From JBBSBL01 sp046330255 (lineage in GTDB: Bacteria; Actinomycetota; Thermoleophilia; Solirubrobacterales; Solirubrobacteraceae): a stretch of 64,000 bases of DNA. The stretch is from assembly GCA_046330255.1 (NCBI GenBank), contig JAXLTC010000001.1, positions 1,116,001-1,180,000 on the forward strand. The letters are read 5' to 3'. Positions 1-8,195 of the stretch are shown one piece after another. The notes beneath the pieces were generated by a model, which saw nothing but the letters and a program-made list of their open reading frames with translations, was not told the origin of the DNA and did not search any database. The translations under genes and the position numbers were made by a program. Every line of letters begins with the position of its first letter. The first letter of the stretch is position 1.

Positions 1-476
1 TCGAACGGCTGCCCGACCGGCCAGCGCGCGATCTCGCGCTCGGCGGCCTCGCGGATCATCTCCGCGTAGCGCGCGATCGCGTCGCCGTGGAAGGCCGGCA
101 GGAGCAGCTTGCGCTGGCGCAGGTGGCGCGGGCCATTGGCCGTCAGCACCGAGTTGGGGCCGACGATCGGGCGCAGCGGCGACTCCGCGGTCAGCGACGG
201 GACCAGCTCGGGCTTGGCCGTGAACAGCGACCGCACGTGATCCGGATGGCTCGTGATCACGGTCTCGCCGTCGATCACGGCCTTCATCCGGAACGTCTCG
301 CCGAGCTCGCGCCGGGCGCGGAAGACGAACTCGATCTGGCGCTGGCTGAAGCGCACGAGTTGCACGGCGGGCGCGAGCGGGATCAGCGGCGGCAGCCGCA
401 GCGGCTCCGACTCCTCCGCCGGGCCGGCCGGCGACGGGGGCGCCTCCCCCACCAAACGCTCGTGTTCGGCAAGCAC
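1..476 (-). CDS. cytochrome P450, N-terminal part (runs off the window)
   Basis: Only about the first 158 residues are present and the frame is open to base 1. The translation carries a proline-rich N-terminus (RLPPLIPLAPAVQL), the early beta-sheet region (GETFRMKAVIDGE), and the B-C helix region RQRKLLLPAFHGDAIARYAE that is typical of bacterial P450s. The I-helix and haem Cys loop lie outside the window. Haem-thiolate monooxygenases of this kind insert oxygen into small hydrophobic substrates using a redox partner. I chose the GTG at 476; a GTG at 452 is also in frame, and the frame stays open further upstream. A perfect 20-bp palindrome lies 12 bp before the chosen start. Confidence 0.8.
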   Translation of the reverse strand, partial: MLAEHERLVGEAPPSPAGPAEESEPLRLPPLIPLAPAVQLVRFSQRQIEFVFRARRELGETFRMKAVIDGETVITSHPDHVRSLFTAKPELVPSLTAESPLRPIVGPNSVLTANGPRHLRQRKLLLPAFHGDAIARYAEMIREAAEREIARWPVGQPF

Positions 477-488
477 GGCCCGAACGGT

Positions 489-508
489 ACTCCCGCGCGC
501 GCGGGAGT
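489..508. promoter_or_regulatory. 20-bp perfect palindrome upstream of P450 gene
   Basis: The sequence actcccgcgcgcgcgggagt equals its own reverse complement. It lies 12 bp upstream of the presumed P450 start and 52 bp beyond the end of the neighbouring gene. It could be an operator for a dimeric regulator or a GC-rich stem. Part of it is simple (GC)n alternation, which can arise by chance in this genome. Confidence 0.4.
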
Positions 509-560
509 TGTTGTGAGCGCGATCACGCTTGTCCCGGCGGGCCCGCTACCGGCGCGGGCT

Positions 561-1145
561 CTACTTCGCGCCGGGCGTCGAGAGGTCGAGCGATGCGTGT
601 CCCGCCGGGCCGTCGAACGCGGCGGACTCGATCGGCTTCGTGACTCGGATCGCGAAGCCGTTGTTCCTGACGGGCGCAGCCGCGGCGCTGCCGTCGCCGA
701 AGGTCGCGCGCACGCTGGAAACGCCGTCCGGCACCAGGCCGACGGCGTAGAGGTCCGAGCCCGAGCCGAATGTGGTCGCGACGCCGTGTCCGTCGAAGGT
801 CGCGTTGCTCGCGCAGTGGCTCGTGGCGACCATCTCGGTGCTCGCGATGAAGCAGACCTTGCCCTCAGCGGGCGCGGCCACGACGTGGACACCCGGGCCG
901 CTGCTCACCTCACGAGCTGACCCCAGATCCAGCTGATCGTCGGACCCCAGCGCCGTCAGGGAGGCCGCGAGCCGCGGGTCGACTTGCGCCCGAGGTGCGG
1001 CCGAACTCGATGACAGGACGGACACCCGCGGCGTGCCCCCGCCCGCCGTTGCCGGGGAGTGCCCGAGCACCAGAGCCGCGATCGCGGCCGCCGCGGCAAG
1101 GGTCAGCCCGGCGAGTGCGAGGAAGGTTCGGTGCGACCGGATCAT
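561..1145 (-). CDS. exported protein of unknown function
   Basis: This 194-residue protein begins MIRSHRTFLALAGLTLAAAA. An Arg-containing n-region, a hydrophobic core and a small-residue stretch indicate a signal peptide or a single membrane anchor. The remainder is Ser/Ala/Gly-rich with two Cys (KVCFIAS and TSHCAS) that could form a disulfide outside the cell. The start at 1145 is preceded by AGGA at suitable spacing; the open frame upstream of it has no better start. I recognise no family. The neighbour at 1172 on the same strand is also exported, so the two may act together at the cell surface. Confidence 0.65.
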   Translation of the reverse strand: MIRSHRTFLALAGLTLAAAAAIAALVLGHSPATAGGGTPRVSVLSSSSAAPRAQVDPRLAASLTALGSDDQLDLGSAREVSSGPGVHVVAAPAEGKVCFIASTEMVATSHCASNATFDGHGVATTFGSGSDLYAVGLVPDGVSSVRATFGDGSAAAAPVRNNGFAIRVTKPIESAAFDGPAGHASLDLSTPGAK

Positions 1146-1171
1146 GTTTATCCTGGGGCTCGCGTTGGACA

Positions 1172-1627
1172 CTACCCGAGCAAGATCGCGCCGAAGAACC
1201 CCGTGTGGTAGTTGCTGGAGTTGTTGATACCGGTGGCGTAGCCGCCAACCGAGAAGAGGAGCACAAATCGCGCATCCCGGTTGTCGCTGGGGCAATCGAT
1301 GGCGATGTTTCCGCCACTACCGTCAGAGTTCGGCTTCAAGGCCGCGCATTTCCGCACTGGCGTAACGCGGTTGGCATATGAAACGCCGCTGTAGATCGTG
1401 TGGTAGACGCCCACGCAACGCGACGGGTACGGCCCAAGAGCGATGGTCTGCCCGATCGTTGGAGGGCAGAAGTACCCGCCAGTCGAAGCCGAGGCCGGCG
1501 CCGGGGCGGCGGACAGAGCGACCAGGAAGGCGAGGGCGGATAGCAGCGGAACAAGCCAGCGCCCACGGATTGACCACCGACTGCCCGGTCGCGCCCACGC
1601 GAGTGCGAATTCGAATCGTCCGCTCAA
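1172..1627 (-). CDS. small exported protein of unknown function
   Basis: The 151-residue product has a clear Sec-type signal: Arg-rich n-region, the hydrophobic stretch WLVPLLSALAFLVALSAAPA and an ASA cleavage region near residue 48. The mature part is Gly/Ser/Asn-rich with four Cys (YFCPPT, SRCVGV, KCAALK, DCPSD), probably two disulfides. The annotated N-terminus is long before the signal; a start nearer the hydrophobic core is possible. No family recognised. It ends 26 bp before the start of the other exported protein on this strand. Confidence 0.6.
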   Translation of the reverse strand: MSGRFEFALAWARPGSRWSIRGRWLVPLLSALAFLVALSAAPAPASASTGGYFCPPTIGQTIALGPYPSRCVGVYHTIYSGVSYANRVTPVRKCAALKPNSDGSGGNIAIDCPSDNRDARFVLLFSVGGYATGINNSSNYHTGFFGAILLG

Positions 1628-1742
1628 GGCATCCGGACCGTATTTCTCACGGGGGGGGTTGTCAACATCGGATCGACGACCCGCCCACCCACGAGGCGGT
1701 ACTCAGGATCGCGGGCCGCGCCGAGCGGTTTACGATGGCGCC

Positions 1743-2615
1743 ATGCGCGTGCTCGTGGCCGGCGCCACCGGAGTCCTGGGACGGCCGCTCCTGAGCGTGC
1801 TGCGCGACGCGGGCCACGAGGTCGAGGGCTTCTCGCGCAGCGGGCGCGGCGAGGGCGTGAGCGCGGCCGACGCGCTCGACGGCGGCGCCGTGGCCGCCGT
1901 GGTCGAGGGCTTCCGGCCGGACGCCGTCGTCAACGCGCTCACGGCGATCCCGGCGCGGATCAACCCGCGCCGGATCGACCGCGACTTCGCGCTGACCAAC
2001 CGGTTGCGCACCGAGGGCACGCGGAACCTGATCGCCGCGGCGCCCGGGGCGCGCCACGTCGGCCAGAGCATCGCGTTCATCTACGCCCCGGCGCCCGGCC
2101 CGGCAAGCGAGGACGACCCGATCTGGGCCGACCCGCCGAAGGTGTTCGCGCCGCCCCTGGCCGCGGTCATGGACCTCGAGCGCCGGACGCGTGCGGCCGG
2201 CGGGGTGGTGCTGCGCCTCGGCCAGCTCCACGGGCCGGGCACCGCGTTCGCACCCGGAGGCTCTTTCCACGTCGGCGTCGGCGCGCGCAAGATCCCGCTC
2301 GTGGGGAGCGGCGGGGCCGTCTTCTCGTTCCTGCACACCGAGGACGCCGCGACGGCGTTCGCCGCCGCGCTCGCGGCCGACGGCGGGACCACCTACAACG
2401 TCTGCGAGGACCGCTCATGGACGGCGGCCGAGTGGCTTCCCGCCTACGCCCGCTCGCTCGGCGCCAGGCCGCCCCGGCACGTCCCGCTCTGGCTCGGGAA
2501 GCTCGCGGGCGGGGCCTATGGCGCCGCGTTCTTCACCCGGCTGCGCGGCGCCTCCGGCGCCCGCGCGCGCGAGGAGCTCGGCTGGGCGCCGCGCCACGCC
2601 TTCCTTGAGACCTGA
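1743..2615 (+). CDS. NAD-dependent epimerase/dehydratase family protein (extended SDR)
   Basis: The 290-residue product starts MRVLVAGATGVLGRPLLSVL, with the Rossmann motif GATGVLG of extended short-chain dehydrogenases. Such proteins use NAD(P) to epimerise or reduce nucleotide sugars or related substrates. The usual YxxxK catalytic pair is not obvious, so catalysis is uncertain. The open frame extends about 100 codons upstream, but the ATG at 1743 starts the Rossmann fold and lies 6 nt after TACGAT, a leaderless -10 arrangement seen repeatedly in this window. The hemerythrin gene follows 47 bp downstream. Confidence 0.8.
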   Translation: MRVLVAGATGVLGRPLLSVLRDAGHEVEGFSRSGRGEGVSAADALDGGAVAAVVEGFRPDAVVNALTAIPARINPRRIDRDFALTNRLRTEGTRNLIAAAPGARHVGQSIAFIYAPAPGPASEDDPIWADPPKVFAPPLAAVMDLERRTRAAGGVVLRLGQLHGPGTAFAPGGSFHVGVGARKIPLVGSGGAVFSFLHTEDAATAFAAALAADGGTTYNVCEDRSWTAAEWLPAYARSLGARPPRHVPLWLGKLAGGAYGAAFFTRLRGASGARAREELGWAPRHAFLET

Positions 2616-2662
2616 GACGCCTCGGCGTCTTTCCCAACGATGTTGTGCGAAGCTGCGCGCCG

Positions 2663-3112
2663 ATGAAGCGGGACCCCGCGCTCGTAACGCTCTCGCACGA
2701 CCACCACCAGGCGCTCTTCGTAGCCCAGCGCCTGCGCCGGGCGACCGACGCGAGCGCGGCCGAGGACCGGGCCGCCCTGCTGGCGTTCTGGAACGAGCAC
2801 GGCCGCGCCCACTTCCGCTCCGAGGAGGACGTGCTCCTGCCCGCGTTCGCCGCCCACGGCGACCCGTTCGACCCGCTCGTCGCCCGCGCGCTGTGCGAGC
2901 ACGTCGAGATCCGGGCTCGCGTCGCGGCGATCGTGGCGCGCACGGACCCTCAGCCCGACGGGCTCCGCGAACTGGGCGAGCGGCTCGCGGCCCACGTGCG
3001 CGGCGAGGAGCGCGAGCTCTTCCCGCTTGTCGAGCGCACGATGCCCGCCCCGGCGCTCGCCGAGCTCGCCCAGGCGCTGCAAGCGGAGGAGGAGGGGCAC
3101 GGCGATGGATGA
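2663..3112 (+). CDS. hemerythrin HHE cation-binding domain protein
   Basis: The 149-residue all-helical protein holds the metal ligands of the HHE fold: SHDHHQALF near the N-terminus, then HFRSEEDVLLPAF, CEHVEI and HVRGEERELFPLVE. These His/Glu pairs bind a di-iron centre that senses or carries O2 or NO. I placed the start at MKRDPALVTL (2663) rather than six codons earlier because the domain begins there. The end overlaps the start of the following membrane-protein gene by 8 nt, so the two are probably translated together. Confidence 0.85.
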   Translation: MKRDPALVTLSHDHHQALFVAQRLRRATDASAAEDRAALLAFWNEHGRAHFRSEEDVLLPAFAAHGDPFDPLVARALCEHVEIRARVAAIVARTDPQPDGLRELGERLAAHVRGEERELFPLVERTMPAPALAELAQALQAEEEGHGDG

Positions 3113-3491
3113 CTGGTGGCTGGCGATCCGCTGGCTGCACGTGATCGCGATGGCCTTCTTCGTCGGCGGGCAGATCTTCCTGGTCGCGGCCGTCGTGCCG
3201 GTCGAGCGCCGCTCGCCCGACCGCGAGCGCCTGCGCGCGATCGCGCGGAACTTCGGCTACGGGACGCTCGTCGCGATCGGGGTCCTGCTCGTGACGGGCA
3301 GCGCGATGGCCTCCCACTACCACCTGTGGCAGAGCTCGAAGCTGCAGATCAAGCTCTCGCTCGTGGCGCTCGTCGCGGTGCTCGTCGTCTGGCACATGCG
3401 CCGCCCGACGATGCACGCGCTGGAGGGCGTGATCTTCCTGCTGTCGCTGGCGATCGTCTGGCTCGGCCTGTCGCTCGGGCACGCCTACTGA
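3105..3491 (+). CDS. small four-helix membrane protein, CopD-like
   Basis: The 128-residue protein has four predicted membrane helices: WLHVIAMAFFVGGQIFLVAA, GTLVAIGVLLVTG, LSLVALVAVLVVWHM and GVIFLLSLAIVWLGLSLG. The first helix carries a conserved-looking WLH with a later Gly, like the helix pairs of CopD/DUF2269-type membrane proteins that may bind haem or copper. The start overlaps the hemerythrin gene by 8 nt, suggesting coupled translation and a shared role. The end is 7 bp from the end of the convergent exporter gene. Function beyond membrane location is inference. Confidence 0.7.
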   Translation: MDDWWLAIRWLHVIAMAFFVGGQIFLVAAVVPVERRSPDRERLRAIARNFGYGTLVAIGVLLVTGSAMASHYHLWQSSKLQIKLSLVALVAVLVVWHMRRPTMHALEGVIFLLSLAIVWLGLSLGHAY

Positions 3492-3498
3492 CGTCGCC

Positions 3499-5505
3499 CT
3501 ACCCCGCGGCGGCGCCGGCCCGCCGGCCGAGCGACCCGTCATCCAGGAGGAACTCCTGCGCGAGCGACCGGATGAGCTCCTTCAGCTCCGGGTGCAGGTC
3601 CGGCTGCCAGCCGGCGGCGAGCTCGTCGAGCCGCCGCTGGCTGCTCTCGGTGAGTCGCTCGAGCGTCTCGCGGCCCGCGGACGTGAGGGCATGCTCGCCG
3701 CCGCTCACGTCCACGAGCCCGCGACGAGCCAGGTCCGCGGCCACGCCCGCCAGCGCATCGGGATCGGCGTCGTTCGCGCGTGCGAGGGCCCGCGGATCGA
3801 GCCGCGGGTCCCGGGCGCAGCGGGCCAGGAGCCAGCAGCCGCCCGCGGAGAGGTCGACCCCCGCCCTGGCCGCGGCGCGCTCGATCAGCCGCCGCGCTCC
3901 CTCGCGGCGGGTCAGCGAGCCGAGCTCGCGCGCCAACTCGGCGAGCGAGCTGGCCTCGGCAGGCGTCGCGAACGCCTCGCGGACGCCTGCCGTGGCCACG
4001 GTCTCGCGCAGTGGGAGCTGCTTGATCAGGAACGTGAGCCCGAAGGCCACCGCCGCGACGCAGGCGGCGACCAGGAAGATGGAGTTCAGCGAGTTGGTGA
4101 ACGCCTGTACGAAGGCGTCGCGCACCGGAGCGGGAAGCTTGGCGAGCGCCGCGGGATCGAGGGTGCCGGTCAGGTGCTCGGCCCCGCGGGCCCCCGCCGG
4201 GAGCTCCTGGGCGAGGTTGGCGCTCAGGCGGTTGGCGAACACGGCGCCGAGCACGGCGGTGCCGACCGAGCCGCCGACCGAGCGGAACAGGGTCGCGCCG
4301 GAGGTCGCGACGCCGAGGTCGCCGTAGCCGACGGCGTTCTGGACCGCGAGGACCAGAACCTGCATCACCAGCCCGAGCCCCAGACCGAGCACGAACATGT
4401 AGAGGGACGCCGTCAGCGAACCGGTCCCGGCGTCCATCAGCGAGAGCAGGTAGAGCCCCAGCGCCATGATCGCCGTGCCCGCAATCGGGTAGGGCCTGTA
4501 GCGACCGGTGCGCGAGATGAGCTGGCCCGATCCGATCGAGGTGATTAGCAGGCCGGCCATCACCGGCAGGATCTGCAGCCCCGACTCGGTCGGGCTCGCT
4601 CCGTTGACGATCTGCAGGAACAGGGGCAGGTAGGTCATCGCTCCGAAGAGCGCGAACCCGACGACCAGGCCGACGGCGCTGGTGACGGCGAAGATGCTGT
4701 TGCGGAACAACCTCATCGGCAGCACCGGCTCCGCCGCGCGTCGCTCCGCGGCGACAAAGGCCGCCAGCAGCGCGACGCCCCCGGCGCCGAGGCCGACGAT
4801 CAGCGGCGAGCCCCAGGGATAGCTGGTGCCGCCCAGGGTCGTCGCCAACACGATCGCGCTGAGCCCGGCGGCCAGGAGGGCGGTGCCGAGGTAGTCGATC
4901 GCGTGGTGAACGCGCTCGGAGACGGCGGGGAGGGCGACGGCCAGGACGAACAGGGCGATGACCCCGAGCGGAAGGTTGATGTAGAAGATCCAGCGCCACG
5001 AGAGGTGGGTGGTGAAGAAGCCGCCGAGCAGCGGCCCGGCGACGCTGGCGACGCCGAAGACGGCGCCGAACATGCCCATGTAGCGCCCGCGCTCGCGGGG
5101 CGAGACGACGTCGCCGATCACGGCCTGAGCGGAGACCATGAGCCCGCCGCCGCCGAGTCCCTGTATCGCGCGAAACGCGATCAGCTCCCCCATGTTCTGA
5201 GCGATCCCGCACAGGGCCGAGCCGACCAGGAAGATCACCAGCGCGACCTGGAGCACGATCTTGCGCCCGTAGAGGTCGCCGAGCTTGCCGTAGATCGGCG
5301 TCACCACCGTGACGGCGAGCAGATAGGCGGTCACCACCCACGAAAGGTGATTCAGGCCGCCCAGGTCGCTGACGATCGTGGGTAGCGCCGTGGAGACGAT
5401 CGTCTGATCGAGCGCCGCCAGCAGCATCACCGCCATCAGCCCGGCGAAGACCACCCCCACCCGGACCTCGGGCGGCCGGGTCGGTGTCGCCGTGGCGGTG
5501 CTCAC
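3499..5505 (-). CDS. EmrB/QacA-type MFS drug exporter with C-terminal MarR-like domain
   Basis: The 668-residue protein begins with a DHA2-type transporter: AALDQTIVSTALPTIVSDLG in helix 1, GKLGDLYGRK as motif A and GGGGLMVSAQAVIGDVVSPRERG as the family signature, giving about 14 membrane helices to residue ~500. It then continues about 150 residues with a soluble region ending in a winged-helix-like stretch, GLVDVSGGEHALTSAGRETL followed by SQRRLDELAAGW, which resembles MarR regulators. These pumps export hydrophobic drugs in exchange for protons. The fused tail could sense ligand or act as a cytosolic gate; it lacks an obvious strong DNA-binding helix. Confidence 0.85.
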   Translation of the reverse strand: MSTATATPTRPPEVRVGVVFAGLMAVMLLAALDQTIVSTALPTIVSDLGGLNHLSWVVTAYLLAVTVVTPIYGKLGDLYGRKIVLQVALVIFLVGSALCGIAQNMGELIAFRAIQGLGGGGLMVSAQAVIGDVVSPRERGRYMGMFGAVFGVASVAGPLLGGFFTTHLSWRWIFYINLPLGVIALFVLAVALPAVSERVHHAIDYLGTALLAAGLSAIVLATTLGGTSYPWGSPLIVGLGAGGVALLAAFVAAERRAAEPVLPMRLFRNSIFAVTSAVGLVVGFALFGAMTYLPLFLQIVNGASPTESGLQILPVMAGLLITSIGSGQLISRTGRYRPYPIAGTAIMALGLYLLSLMDAGTGSLTASLYMFVLGLGLGLVMQVLVLAVQNAVGYGDLGVATSGATLFRSVGGSVGTAVLGAVFANRLSANLAQELPAGARGAEHLTGTLDPAALAKLPAPVRDAFVQAFTNSLNSIFLVAACVAAVAFGLTFLIKQLPLRETVATAGVREAFATPAEASSLAELARELGSLTRREGARRLIERAAARAGVDLSAGGCWLLARCARDPRLDPRALARANDADPDALAGVAADLARRGLVDVSGGEHALTSAGRETLERLTESSQRRLDELAAGWQPDLHPELKELIRSLAQEFLLDDGSLGRRAGAAAG

Positions 5506-5552
5506 CGGCGTGCTGTGCTGGGGTTCCCTCCGTCGATGACCGCGAGTCTGCC

Positions 5553-5913
5553 ATGAGCGCCGCCGAATCGGCCGTCGAGACCGAGGGCCTCACCAAGGAC
5601 TACGGAGCGGGACGCGGCCTGTTCGACCTCGACCTGGAGGTGCGCAGGGGCGAGATCCTCGGCTTCCTCGGTCCCAACGGCGCGGGCAAGGGAACGGCCA
5701 TGCGCCTGCTGCTGGGCCTCGCCCTCCCCACCGCCGGCGGCGCGCGGCTGCGGGGCGGCGTCCCGCGCGAGGCGATCGGGCGGCGGCGCGAGCGCCTCGA
5801 CGCCGACCCCGCGCGGCGCGCAGTGGGGTGACCTCGCGGCCCTGGCGGCGATCGCGCTGTGCCTGATCCCGCTCGCCGTGTGGTCGTTCGCCAGACGCGA
5901 CCTCCGGGTGTAG
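5553..5913 (+). pseudogene. ABC-2 exporter remnant: ATPase N-terminus joined to permease C-terminus
   Basis: The first ~75 codons (ATG 5553) are a normal ABC ATPase N-terminus: TEGLTKDYG, LDLEVRRGEILGFLGPNGAG with Walker A, then LLLGLALPTAGG. The ATPase frame then stops at 5831 without Q-loop, signature or Walker B. In another frame, 5821-5913 encodes a membrane helix plus tail (DLAALAAIALCLIPLAVWSF, then ARRDLRV and stop), the typical C-terminus of an ABC-2 permease. The simplest reading is a deletion that removed most of the ATPase and most of the permease. Walker A is also altered (GKG in place of GKT/GKS). The breakpoint is probably near 5740-5800. Confidence 0.75.
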
Positions 5914-5961
5914 GCCGGGCACCTCCCCGCTGCGCGCGACGATCTGCCAAGCTCGACAGTC

Positions 5962-6723
5962 GTGGCCGCGAGCATGGATGAGCCGCCGGGACCCCAGGAG
6001 CGCGAGGACGTGCTGCGCGCCGATCCGGGGCTCGCGGAGCGTCTCGATCCCGTACGGCGCGCCCAGGCCGAGGACGCGAGCTCCGCCGCGGTTCTGCGGC
6101 GCGAGGTCGGGGTCTGGCGGGGCAAGGACGATGCGGGCTACGGGCGCGACGGCGCCGGCCTGCTCGTCCTGAGCGGGTTGCTGGTCCGCCGGGTGGGGCT
6201 CGAGGGCCGGCTCGGAGCCGAGCTCCTGGACCACGGCGACCTGCTGCAGCCGGCGATGCACGACGGTGGCGACGCGGTCGTTCCGTTCGAGGCGACCTGG
6301 CGCGTGATGATCCCGCTGCGGCTCGCGGTCCTCGACCTCGACTGGATGACGCGCATGGCGCCGTTCCCGGAGGTCGCCGCACAGCTCACCGCGAGGGTGA
6401 TGCTCCGCTCGCGCCGGCTGGCGATGATGCTGGTGATCGCCCAGCACCACCGGCTGGAGGACCGGCTGCGGCTGTTCTTCTGGGAGCTTGCGGACCGCTA
6501 CGGCAAGGTCGGCCCCGAGGGGGTGCGTATCGAGGTCCCGCTCACCCATGAGCTGATCGGGCACTTCGTCGGCGCGCGCCGGCCATCGGTGTCCGCCGCG
6601 CTCGGGCGCCTGGAGCGCGACGGCCACGTTCGCCGGGAGCACGGGTGCTGGATCCTGCTCGGCACGCCGCTGCGGGCCGCGGACCTCGGGCCGGACGGCA
6701 GCGGGACGATCAAGACCCGGTGA
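5962..6723 (+). CDS. Crp/Fnr-family transcriptional regulator
   Basis: The protein of 249-253 residues has an N-terminal cyclic-nucleotide-binding-like beta roll, a long dimerisation helix (around LAMMLVIAQHHRLEDRLRLF) and a C-terminal winged helix with the Crp-type recognition segment LIGHFVGARRPSVSAALGRL. No Cys cluster of the Fnr type is visible. Starts at GTG 5962 and ATG 5974 are both possible. It sits between the broken ABC exporter and the two-component system, and may regulate either; no Crp-type site was identified. Confidence 0.82.
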   Translation: MAASMDEPPGPQEREDVLRADPGLAERLDPVRRAQAEDASSAAVLRREVGVWRGKDDAGYGRDGAGLLVLSGLLVRRVGLEGRLGAELLDHGDLLQPAMHDGGDAVVPFEATWRVMIPLRLAVLDLDWMTRMAPFPEVAAQLTARVMLRSRRLAMMLVIAQHHRLEDRLRLFFWELADRYGKVGPEGVRIEVPLTHELIGHFVGARRPSVSAALGRLERDGHVRREHGCWILLGTPLRAADLGPDGSGTIKTR

Positions 6724-6755
6724 GCGCGGCCCGGACCGACTGGGCCGGGCCACAC

Positions 6756-6773
6756 GGGGGAAATCCCCACCCC
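6756..6773 (+). promoter_or_regulatory. 18-bp motif upstream of the sensor kinase, copy 1
   Basis: The sequence gggggaaatccccacccc has a core inverted repeat gggga-aa-tcccc. It matches 15 of 18 positions of the motif at 8869-8886, and each copy ends exactly 54 nt before the downstream start codon. Being upstream of the kinase-regulator pair and of the MMPL gene makes it a good candidate binding site for the adjacent LuxR-type regulator. Confidence 0.55.
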
Positions 6774-6827
6774 GCTTCGCCCGCAGGCGTCATGGCGGGC
6801 GCGCGGGCGAGGCGCGAGGATGGCGCC

Positions 6828-8195
6828 ATGAGCGACCCGACCGCGCAGACCGCAGTCGCTCCCGCGGCCCCGGCGCCCGCCGACGCGAGCGCCGCGAGCG
6901 AGACCGCGGGTGGCGGATTCGCTCGCCAGGCCCGGAGGCTCGCACGCGAGAGCCTCCACCACGTGCTCAGCCTCCCGATGGGAATCGTCACCTTCACGTT
7001 CGTGGTGACCGCCTGGTCGACCGCGCTGGGCACGCTGGTCGTGATCATCGGCTTCCCGCTGCTCGTGCTGACGGTCGCCGCGACGCGCGGCCTGTGCTGG
7101 GTCGAGCGGGCGCGCGCCGCGCTGCTCGGCGAGGGCAGGATCCCCGGCGCCTACCGCGTGCGGCTGCCGCGCCGGCCCGCGGAGCTCGGCGGGGTCGCCG
7201 GCACGTGGGAGCTGATCAAGTCGATGGCGGTCGACGGCCAGACCTGGCGCGACCTGCTCTACTCGCTTCTGCTGCTCCCGATCGGCATCGCGACGTTCAC
7301 GGTCACGGTCACCGGCTGGGCGACCGGGCTTGCGCTTGCGACCGCACCCGCCTGGTTCTGGATTCCCGACGAGCCGAAGCAGTGGGTCGATCTCGGCCTG
7401 TTCAAGCTCCACGATTGGCGCACGGCGCTGGCGGCGTCGGCGATCGGCCTGATCGCGCTCGTCCTGACCGCTCTGCTGGTACGCGGGATGGCGGTCGTCA
7501 CCGGCGCCGTCACGCGCGGCCTGCTCGGCTGCGAGCGGCGCGACCTCGAGCAGCGCGTCGAGCGCCTGACCGAGACCCGAGCCGGCGCCGTGGACGCCGC
7601 CCACGCGGAGCTCGGGCGGATCGAGCGCGACCTGCACGACGGCGCTCAGGCGCGGCTCGTGGCCGTGACGATGGACCTCGGCCGCGCCGAGCAGCGCCTC
7701 GCGGACTCGGGCAGCGACGAGGCGAGCGACGCCGTGCGCCTGGTGCGCGAGGCGCGCGCGGAGGCGCAGCAGGCGCTCGCCGAGCTGCGCGACCTCGCGC
7801 GCGGCATGCGCCCCGCGATGCTCGCGGAGCGCGGGCTGGGTCCCGCGGTCACCTCGCTGGCGGCGCGCGCCGGGGGCGTGCCGGCCACGGTCGAGATCGG
7901 CGAGCTCGGCGAGCTGCCCGACCAGGTGGAGACCGCGGCCTACTTCGTCGTCGCGGAGGCACTCGCGAACATCGCCAAGCACGCGGAAGCGAGCAGCGCG
8001 CAGGTCGTGCTCGAGCGCGCCGCCGACACGCTCCTGGTCGAGGTGCGCGACGACGGCGCCGGGGACGCCGACCCGCGCGGCACCGGCATCGACGGCCTGC
8101 GCAAGCGCGTCGAGGCGCTCGATGGCACCTTGTCGCTGAACAGTCCGCGGGGCGGACCGACGACCCTGCGCGCGGAGCTGCCTTGCGGGTCGTGA
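6828..8195 (+). CDS. two-component sensor histidine kinase (PF13796-type sensor)
   Basis: The 455-residue protein has two pairs of membrane helices with the repeated pattern LPMGIVTFTFVVTAWSTALG and LLPIGIATFTVTVTGWATGL, characteristic of actinobacterial kinases with the putative Sensor domain PF13796. It is followed by a HisKA_3 dimerisation helix with the phospho-acceptor in RIERDLHDGAQARL (near residue 270), an N box (ALANIAKHAE) and a GHKL ATPase G box (VRDDGAGD, GTGIDGLRKRV). The ATG at 6828 is preceded by GAGGAT at 6-nt spacing. The stop overlaps the regulator start by 13 nt. It phosphorylates the LuxR-type regulator encoded next; the signal is probably membrane or envelope stress. Confidence 0.9.
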   Translation: MSDPTAQTAVAPAAPAPADASAASETAGGGFARQARRLARESLHHVLSLPMGIVTFTFVVTAWSTALGTLVVIIGFPLLVLTVAATRGLCWVERARAALLGEGRIPGAYRVRLPRRPAELGGVAGTWELIKSMAVDGQTWRDLLYSLLLLPIGIATFTVTVTGWATGLALATAPAWFWIPDEPKQWVDLGLFKLHDWRTALAASAIGLIALVLTALLVRGMAVVTGAVTRGLLGCERRDLEQRVERLTETRAGAVDAAHAELGRIERDLHDGAQARLVAVTMDLGRAEQRLADSGSDEASDAVRLVREARAEAQQALAELRDLARGMRPAMLAERGLGPAVTSLAARAGGVPATVEIGELGELPDQVETAAYFVVAEALANIAKHAEASSAQVVLERAADTLLVEVRDDGAGDADPRGTGIDGLRKRVEALDGTLSLNSPRGGPTTLRAELPCGS

